From positions 18,570,938 to 18,634,937 of the forward strand of contig CM046295.1 of assembly GCA_025267735.1 (NCBI GenBank): a stretch of DNA of 64,000 bases, written 5' to 3'. The stretch comes from Mactra quadrangularis. Its lineage: Eukaryota > Mollusca > Bivalvia > Venerida > Mactridae. The notes under the pieces are model-generated. The model did not search any database and was not told the origin of the DNA. It worked only from the letters and a program-made list of their open reading frames with translations. Below are positions 56,220-64,000 of the stretch, one piece after another. Positions within the stretch are counted from its first letter, which is position 1; the number at the start of each line of letters is the position of its first letter. The translations under genes and the position numbers were made by a program.

Positions 56220-56345
56220 TGGATAAAGGCACCGACCGTTACTTTTGGATAGCCAACACCGCGTTGGTTCGAAACACCTCCTAAACCCCATCCCCATTGT
56301 GTCAAAAATTGTCTCAACTTGTTTCACAAATAAGCTGAGACAATT
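56220..56345. repeat. tRNA-like SINE fragment
   Basis: 'gatagccaacaccgcgttgg' plus 'ttcgaaacacctcc' matches the 33.91 kb fragment, followed by an inverted 'attgtctcaacttg' / 'aagctgagacaatt' pair. Confidence 0.45.
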
Positions 56346-56900
56346 GTGTATAAAATAAATCCAATACAGATACTGTCAAACAGGGCGTATACTCAATCAT
56401 AAAGATTAATGCGGATCACAGCACTGTAACGACCGATTTGAAGCTTGTCAATTTAAAATGTAGTAAATGAGTAAGAACAAATAATTAAATAAATCGATAC
56501 GCGGTATCAGCAATTATTGGCAAACATTCCCTCAAATAGTTATTTCATTTGTCATTTCGATTCGGAAAAAGTCCCCAGCAATTTGTTGCCCCGGTGTTTT
56601 ATAACAGGCCACTTAAGATGAAAAATCGGCGGTTTATTTAAATAAATTGTATTTAAAAATTAAATCAAAATATTAAAACACAAGATAAGTTTGAACAAAA
56701 TTTAAAATCTGTCGGCAAAAATGAAAACAAGTTAAAATTTAATCATTTTTTGATTAAATAAATCAGGTGATTTATTTAGGCGTTTTTTCTTTGATGTCGT
56801 GTCGATAGCGCGGAGTTCCGGCACACCCAAATTGGCGCACGTTGTCAAGTTAATCAATGAGTTCCATTGAAAAATATTTCATATTGTAATATCATTAAGG

Positions 56901-57110
56901 TACGGAGCTCCGAATGTGACATTTTGAAATATGTTTGTTTATTTCAACGATCATTTCGTTTAAACGTAATATTACTTCGAAATTACGAAATAATATTATG
57001 TTTAAAAAGTATAATCATTTCATATAAAGCAAATAATATTATTTCGCAAAAACATAATATTTTGTAAAATAAAAACAAGTATTTCAAAATGTCACCATGG
57101 GGATTCCGTA
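56901..57110. mobile_element. MITE family 3 (TACGGAG ends), copy 2
   Basis: Ends 'tacggagctccgaatgtgac' and 'gtcaccatggggattccgta' are inverted; 210 bp with a perfect 6 bp flanking duplication 'ttaagg' (56895-56900 and 57111-57116). Confidence 0.85.
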
Positions 57111-58046
57111 TTAAGGATACGAATATAAGATAAATTAACGAAATGACTGACCCTGACTATAAACTCAATGGATGAAGTCACATGGGTCTTCCCATCATGA
57201 TAACGACCTAGGAGTGTTCTTATCGAACAATTATTTCAATATTTTGTTATTGAAACTGATGTAAATAAGATACTTATACACGGTTTTGTATCCACAGAGA
57301 TTCGTGAGTGATAATTCGTTTATGATTAAAGCCCCTATTATCAAGTCTAACATAGATTTCGTATGATGCCTATAAAAGTACATGTACATATGAAATTTAC
57401 ATCGGCTTTTCGTGGCTATAAAACAGGACACTGTACTTGCCAACTTTATAAAATTGATATTTTCATCTTATTATTAGATTGATAAAAATATGCCAAATAT
57501 TCATTGACAAACATACGTGTACGTGTACACACAAATCGATTACGTAGTAAGGATAAGTATAAAAACTCGTCGTCTATCTTGTATATACAGTAAAACCGGT
57601 CCCCTCAGAGACCATTTGAGTGAAATTGTAATAAGATCTTTGGCTCCCTTAGCAGAGCAATTGTGAAAATGGTTTCTATCATCATTTGGACGCTGTATTT
57701 ACTTTTTCAACATTAAATAAAGAAAGACAGAACGAATGTATTCGTCCGAGGTTTTTTTTCATTTTTTCTCTAAAATATGCTTAAATGAAGAAACAAGTGG
57801 ATTTGCATTTGAGGTTAAGTTTTGATTTATCATTCTTAAACAATGCTAGGAGCCTCAGTTTCTTGCCATTTTTAAAGTTAATCACACTGACTTTACGCTG
57901 AATAATGCATGGTTACGCTCTTTAGCATGCGCGAACAAGGTGCGCGTAAATTTAATACCGAAATCGTTTTAAAACGAATGGAAATCCAATTTAAGCTTAT
58001 TACTATTTGGTTTTAAAATTATTTTTCTCTGTGTTTTATTCCTTTC

Positions 58047-58100
58047 CAAAGATATTCGGAACTCTTCTGCGTAGAAGATTGTCTGGGAGTTCCGAATGAA
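58047..58100. repeat. Short hairpin made of two family 6 ends
   Basis: 'attcggaactcttctgc' and 'gggagttccgaatg' face each other within about 50 bp, like a collapsed element that kept only its termini. Confidence 0.5.
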
Positions 58101-58594
58101 AAATCACCATGCAACGATCACGATTATAATGGTCATTGCTGAAAGCGTAGCCTGTATTTTAATATCAAATTCAAGTTCATTTGTCGATGTCTATAATACT
58201 ATAATTGTAGTACATGAAAGAACTTCCCCACCTTATTTCTCAGTGGTTTTGAAGGGTTGACGATTTGTTTACGTTTAAAGGTTCTTCAATGTAATTCAAA
58301 TTTTATCTTATGTCATTGAAACCACATAAACATTAGCATTAATATGTATAGAAGTATCAACGAACAACTTCTGAAAATATGCAAGATTTCCGAAATCTTG
58401 AAAAATGGGTGTGAACCCATTTTTATCTCATTTTTCATGTTTTTTTCTCTGTGATCAAATACCCTGATAGACGTTTGGGGTCATGCAGTTCATTGTCTTA
58501 TTGTCAATTTTTGATAATTTGATTATAATTGGAAGCGGTATTTATTATACGGGTTATCAAGTTCATTTTGTGATCTTTTTTTAATAAAACCAGC

Positions 58595-58807
58595 AGCGTG
58601 TTCCACTACCCGGAACTTTACGAAACGTTTCGTAACGTTAGGTTCGGGACAATTCAACCTAAAGACAACACAACTCGAAAAACTCAATACCTCATTAACG
58701 GTCTTAGTTGTCCTAAATTTGGGTTGAGTTATCCATGGGTTGAGTTGTCTACGGGTTGAGTTGTCCCGTACCAGTAACGTTCGCTAACAGTCGTTACTGA
58801 ACACGCT
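58595..58807. mobile_element. MITE family 4, copy 2
   Basis: Ends 'agcgtgttccactacc' and 'gttactgaacacgct'; 213 bp, matching 48738-48957 throughout. Confidence 0.8.
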
Positions 58808-59309
58808 TCAGATTGTTCACACCAATGTATGTATATATGTAATCTCGTACCGGAAGTGATGTATGTATTTCCGGTCTGGACGTCGTTGGGGACATTCGGA
58901 ACACAATGGACATCTTCCATGGTAATATAATGTCCGAGATTTGCTTAGAAAATCTCCGTATGGGCATATACTTGTACTTCTGTCAGTGATTGACAACTGT
59001 CCGATAGGATTTAGAATTAGTGGTGGGATAGAGAAAGGCTGTGGACATTATTTCATGACCAAACTTTTTAAAAGCCTACCCGCCGACGCATCAAATCTGC
59101 GACTCCTCCATAACTAAATTTGTGCGCTACCGACTGAGATAGTTGGGCGGCGTCCAAACTAATTCTAATTCTGAAGAGACGACTACGTGTCGGATTTTGG
59201 AGATATGACTTTTAAACAAACTTTATTACACAGAGAGATAAAATGTCTGTCACGTTTTGTTTAAAAAAAATCTTTAATTCTCGTCGCTCCACAACATTTG
59301 AATTTAAAT

Positions 59310-59600
59310 ACCATATTCAAAACAAAGGGAGATAACAATGTTTACTATTTGTAATACAGATATTCTATACATAGTTACTTCCCTTGTATTTGAATATTGT
59401 AGATTTCATTTCATGTTCATTAAGAGTCGGTCAGTCAGTTTATAAACACGAACTAAAAGTTTTATTCAAAACAAAGGGAGATAACAAAATACATGATTGT
59501 TCACAGTTTATATTGCAGATATTCTATACAGAATTATTTCCCTTTTATGTGAATTTTGTTATTTTCTTTGCAAACCTACTGAGAGTCGGTCATTAGGTGA
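59310..59600. repeat. Two-copy tandem repeat with AAGGGAGATAAC hairpins
   Basis: Two units of about 150 bp share 'attcaaaacaaagggagata', 'acagatattctataca', 'acttcccttgtat' (second: 'atttccctttta') and 'gagagtcggtca' variants. Confidence 0.7.
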
Positions 59601-59870
59601 ATAAAGCCCTTCTTGTAAATTATTACCTGTTTATTCTTTCTTGACATTAAAACTGCTAAAGTTTAAGTACTTTTTTACACAGCTTTTTTAAGCTTTTATT
59701 GTTAATAGCATGACGTGCGTGCGTACAACAGTTATCGCCCGTGTGTAAATTTAAGAATACACTTCAATTACAGACCCCAACAGTGTTTGTCCTAAAGCCC
59801 CTTAAAATGTATACGGCTTACTTTTGCATATCACTATATTTTTCAATATTGAATCTATGTTTCAACATAG

Positions 59871-60264
59871 CATCCGGAACTCCAATGCTTTTCACTTGGA
59901 ATAACCTCGGACATGTTTAGACGCCATTTTGGAATTACCTTTTCGTCTCATGGCCTAACAAAATGCTTTGACCGGTAATGAAGTAAACAAATCGACGATC
60001 TTGTAGGCGTTGATTGAAAATTTGAAGAAAAACAACAACAGTTAAATGATAGCACTGAACAACATTAAGTCAAATATATGACACAGAAATACATGTATGT
60101 TTAAAAAGCTTTGTGTGTATTCTACAAGAACTATTTTGCATAACCGTAACGTGCTTCGTCTGTGCTTCCCCTCGCGTAGGTAGTAAAAACCCACGCCGCC
60201 AGGGTAGACTCTCACGAATCCTTCCAAGATTATTCATTCATGAAAGGTCGAGGTGTTCCGAATG
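59871..60264. mobile_element. MITE family 6, copy 3
   Basis: Left end 'atccggaactcc', right end 'tcgaggtgttccgaatg'; the interior matches 55.73 kb. A second copy of the right end ('gtcgagtggttccgaatg') follows at about 60.29-60.34 kb. Confidence 0.7.
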
Positions 60265-61857
60265 TATTTTGGTAGAACCCTACCAATCCTTCCGAGTGTA
60301 TTCATTCAATGAATGGTCGAGTGGTTCCGAATGTGCCCCATGTACGAAAAAAGCTGATTCTTTCTGAGCGCGCTACACACATTTTAAAAATTTCCATGAA
60401 CTGACGATGTAAACAATAAGTCCGTTTGTGTACAAAATGACTGTACAACATCTATAAATCATTTTCAAAACATGGCATGTTATTGTACATGTACTTTTAA
60501 TTTTGGAAAATCACGTGGTTTACAAGCATCAATCTGATTGACTGGAGCCTTGTCGCTCAACAAATCTAGCCCGAAGTATTGAAAACTCGGATTACACGGT
60601 TGTGTTGTTGATTAAAAACTTTTAATTTCTTATGTTGATGTGTAGGGATAGATTTTTTTGGAATTTTGGTAAGTTTGTTTTGTTTTATACAATATTTATC
60701 TCATATATTGTCCGTTAAAATAAAATGCACACAAGAGGGGATCATTCGATGTAAAGATAAGAACATGTTTCATAAAAGAAGACAACAAATATCAGTAAAC
60801 AGATGAAAGCATGCGCTTAATTCACTCTCCGATATCTGGGTTGAGAGAAAAACAATAAACATATCAGTCCATCTTCGAGAAATTTACTGAATAGACAAAA
60901 TAAATCATATCTCCAACAATGGAGTTGGTTATTTCTAAGGAAAAACTGGAACTCCGATCCAAAGCATACCTACCACTGTTACATGATGAATCATTCCTCA
61001 CAAAAACAACGCATGAACGTTGGTGTATATATGACAACGGATCAAACGACATGGGTAGAATTGTGCTAGCATTACTTGTCAGCAACCAAGAATAAAATTA
61101 CCAAAGAGTTTGTACAAGATTTTGCTCAACCCGCTGAGAACAGTCTTCCCGAACTGCAAGTATGTTTAATTCACTTTTTAACAAGGTATTATGCATGCCG
61201 CCTCGCTCATGACCAGTGTATTGAATCTGTTAGCTTTGATTTACTATTATGCTGTGCTTAAAGCCACTATATGAAGATATTTTCATTAACAGTAGACTTG
61301 AAAACTGTTTAGTAACCATGAAGTTATTAAATTATAACATACATTAAAGACACAATTAACAGTTTAAACCGTTCTGCTTTCTAAATCTGAGTTTGACAGA
61401 ATGTCAAATTCTTAAAAAAGCGGGGTACTTTTATAAGAGCACACTATATTCATTTATATGCTGATGTTGAATATATCTAATCTAAAATGGTTAAAAGCAT
61501 AATTATATAATTCTGAGTAAGTTTTTTTCTCTAATAAGACTTCATCTTTAAAATACTCTGATCAAAACAAATGTTTCAAGTATTGACAACCAAAGTCTAC
61601 TTTCGGTTTCGATCTACTTCCACTTTGAAATAAACAAATGACATGAACATACCTAAGCAATATTTGCATATATTAAAAAATTCTTGTTCATAAGAGGTGA
61701 TTGAAATAGTTAAATGTCTGTTTTCTTTGCAGTCAAAAAACATAGTTACTTTTGATATAGGGGCTTTAATCCTTTATTCTCAATCTGCTTAGGATAATTA
61801 TCTACTAATAACAGATACCTTAAGTTTTATCATCTAAATGTTTTAACAAATTTATTA

Positions 61858-63653
61858 CAGGCGCGTATCTACCATTACGCACTTTACGCACGTGCGTAAC
61901 CTCATTTCCAAAAATCGAAAATCTAAAAGTGCCAAAAACACTGAGAAATTGGATGCCTAACCCGCTTTAGGTATTATTTGACTCGAATGTGATAATTTTA
62001 CTCCATGAAAATGTAATATAAAATAGGTAATATTGAGCAATACACTAATTAATCACTATGTCTTTTTATGCACACCAAAACTTCTTTCAAAACTGATTGA
62101 TTGAAAAAGGAAAGCAACCGTATTGGTATAAGCAAGGGCAGTTGGTAATTTTTGACTTATAACTCAGTAGTTGCAGAGACATAGTATCTGGTGTAAACAT
62201 TTATTAAATTTTACGCTTTAATATAACGCATGTTAACTTGATATAACAATGAATAAAGTAAGGGGAAACGCTGTCCAATTTTTTAATGAAGGGGGTATCT
62301 CGGGAAAACTTGATGGTTATTTACCCTAAATAATAAGTAAAATGTATTGCAGTTTAGTCCATTTGTTCTCAACTATCAAAGTTGAACAATTTCACGGGGA
62401 TTGAATGCAAACTATCACAATATCACGAGAATGAGATCAACAACACGACGTCACGGTGAATCTATTTATCTTTGACAGTTGAGAAACAACAAACTTGTTT
62501 AATATGTCACTAACATGAAAGCATACGGTACATATTATTTGAATGCAGTTACATCTACTTTTAAAGAACTAGACTATATAATAGACTTTGATGTTTTTAA
62601 CAGTAAGCAATTATTCTACATTGGATTTATTGACTCATCGGGTTTTTAAAGTTTTTTTTTTAATCAAACTCAATGCACATTCTTATAGATTTCCATTAAT
62701 ATTTAACAAATTTAATGTTCACCTTCTTAAAGGATCGCTGACATAATGAATAAGAAATGTATTCCTAAATAACAAGACTCATGACCAGAACAAATTAAAA
62801 GAACATCTACATTATTATATGATTAGGAATCATACTTATAATCCATACAATGTTTATTTTGGCATACAAATCCTTGATATTTACCAAAAGTTAAACATGC
62901 ATTTTTTAAGAAGAAAAACATGTATAGTGGGCATTCGTAGCCCTTGAATCACACTCACCACAAGTTTTTACGATTTTTAAAAGTAATATATTAATTACAA
63001 ATGCTGTCTTAAATCAATTTACTGAAATAGTGTTTCAATGCGAAATTATTTTTATCAAAAAATTGTTTACATTTCAATACCGAAAGTGGATAACACAGAA
63101 CTGTGGCCGCACACCATCAGCCTCTGTTTTCTTATGTATTGTATATTTATATGCTATTGACATCAAAACAACATAAGTAAGATTATGTCGTGTGAAAATA
63201 TGTCTTATTTTTACTGCACATCATACCTTTTTATCTAATATAGATCTAAGACAAAAACAGTGAGCGAATTTATAATGTAGGAATGTTGAGTAGCATTTGA
63301 CTGATTTCAACGTGTTGATTAAAACCATGATTAACAATGTCATTCATCTGCATACACTTTCTTTAAGGTTATTATGTTTGATACAGTTTCTATTGTTTGT
63401 AAATGCATGGAATCATGTTAACGTATTGTTATATTAAATTCAAAATGTTCACTTTTTATTTGCCCGCTTGAAAATTGCAGATTTCATAAAAATAGGATGG
63501 AAAGAAGAATATTTCTGTAGTCTAATTAGCATACAAGCGGTCGCAAAAATATCACCAAAATGCATCTTAGCCAAAAAATATTTCCATGGGGGTCATGCCC
63601 CCGGACCCTTTAACACTGTGCGTAACCTCAAAATTGGCCTAGATACGCGCCTG
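61858..63653. mobile_element. Non-autonomous DNA transposon, 1.8 kb (family 8)
   Basis: Inverted ends 'caggcgcgtatcta' and 'tagatacgcgcctg', flanked by 'tatta' on both sides (61853-61857 and 63654-63658). Subterminal 'gtgcgtaacctca' blocks occur at both ends, and a 'gggggtcatgcccccggacc' stretch lies near the right end. No transposase frame was recognised. A family 5 MITE (62366-62485) is nested inside. Confidence 0.75.
62366..62485. mobile_element. MITE family 5, copy 2
   Basis: Ends 'ttctcaactatcaaag' and 'ctttgacagttgagaa', 120 bp, nested in the 1.8 kb element. Confidence 0.65.
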
Positions 63654-63876
63654 TATTAGGTTATAGAACATTAAGTACAGTATCTACATTTTTTTAATTA
63701 TACTTAAAACATTTTTATATATAGTTTTGATCTTTCCAGACAAGCTTTATCCTTGGCGTTATTTCTAAAGAACAAATTTCAGAAACGCTAGTGAGAGATG
63801 TGGTTGAAAGAAAAGCAGAATTAGAGAACACTGGTCTTCATAAAATGTCAATGGAAATATACATGTACTAACACAA

Positions 63877-64000
63877 TCTCCGTAAACAGAGATCCTGTTC
63901 TACTTGCGTTGTCGTACTGGATCTCTACTTAGTCAATGCAAGGTCACGTCGAGATGAACTTTGTGTCGACCAATCAATGCGTAGCTTTCATCTAGACGAA
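63877..64000. repeat. Dispersed repeat, copy 2 (runs off the window)
   Basis: Matches 49287-49412: 'ctccgtaaacagagatcctg', 'aggtcacgtcgagatgaact' and 'accaatcaatgcgtagcttt'. The window ends inside the shared block. Confidence 0.75.

Larger units (their letters stand above)
54245..60918. other. Intergenic, repeat-rich region
   Basis: Holds MITEs (families 1, 6, 3, 4 and again 6) and a small tandem repeat at 59.31-59.60 kb. No protein-coding exon is supported. Confidence 0.5.
60919..63871 (+). pseudogene. Frameshifted two-exon fragment, CARD-like
   Basis: From the ATG at 60919 a 58-codon frame reads YLPLLHDESFLTKTTHERW, then DMGRIVLALL, and stops at 61095. An overlapping frame from 61076 (ATKNKITKEFVQDFAQPAEN, SLPELQ) ends at a GT donor after 61159. 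A phase-matching acceptor lies at 63739/63740, and exon 2 (63740-63871) adds 43 residues with a TAA. The two frames look like one protein broken by a one-base shift near 61,060-61,080. The spacing (an ERW core helix, then FVQDFAQPAENSLPEL) suggests a CARD-type death-fold domain, but I am not certain of it. The intron contains a 1.8 kb transposon. Alternatively it is a real gene with an assembly error. Confidence 0.4.

Noticed and set aside
1..64000. CRISPR array or prokaryotic operon
   Set aside because: Direct repeats here are minisatellites or transposons without regularly spaced unique spacers, and the genes are intron-containing eukaryotic genes.
1..64000. Integrated viral sequence
   Set aside because: No capsid, polymerase or integrase reading frame was recognised on either strand.

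Overview
The window looks like nuclear DNA from a lophotrochozoan animal, most likely a bivalve mollusc. Evidence: AT-rich non-coding DNA; genes split by long introns with GT/AG junctions; several tRNA-derived SINE families ending in a conserved 'cggcgttaaaccc' block; many short inverted-repeat elements; a tetranucleotide (GAAC/GGAC) satellite; 'aagggagataac' style motifs; and gene families (AA15-type lytic polysaccharide monooxygenases, an FMRFamide-receptor-like GPCR, type II membrane Ig proteins) typical of such genomes. The organism call is inference.

Layout. 1-6.3 kb is repeat-rich and holds one isolated candidate exon (minus strand, about 4.2 kb). 6.4-7.7 kb (+) is a single-coding-exon class A GPCR. 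8.3-17.5 kb (-) is a twelve-exon gene for a type II membrane protein with four Ig domains. 19.9-38.6 kb (-) is a six-exon gene in which an AA15 LPMO-like domain is followed by a single 4.2 kb exon encoding about 1,405 residues of cysteine-free, low-complexity sequence. 41.5-54.2 kb (-) is a nine-exon gene for a canonical AA15 LPMO followed by Thr/Pro linkers and four six-cysteine modules. 54-61 kb is mostly repeats. 60.9-63.9 kb (+) carries a probably frameshifted CARD-like fragment whose intron contains a 1.8 kb inverted-repeat transposon.

The two LPMO genes are adjacent and in the same orientation, and they share homologous exons, so a tandem duplication is likely. The downstream copy has lost both histidines of the copper-binding histidine brace (His1 to Ser, His2 to Glu) and a conserved Cys pair, and has gained a huge Ser/Thr then Arg/Asp then Gly/Met/Pro tail with an RGD motif. 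I read it as a secreted, non-catalytic, possibly chitin-associated matrix or scaffold protein. This is the most unusual coding feature here.

The non-coding DNA is also informative. It holds at least ten families of short inverted-repeat elements, about fifteen SINE copies in four families, a 0.6 kb near-perfect palindrome, a 150 bp palindrome, minisatellites, a tandem array of splice-acceptor copies in front of an LPMO exon, and a SINE whose target-site duplication copied a splice donor. All exon joins were worked out by hand from splice consensus, reading frame and family alignment; no transcript data were available.
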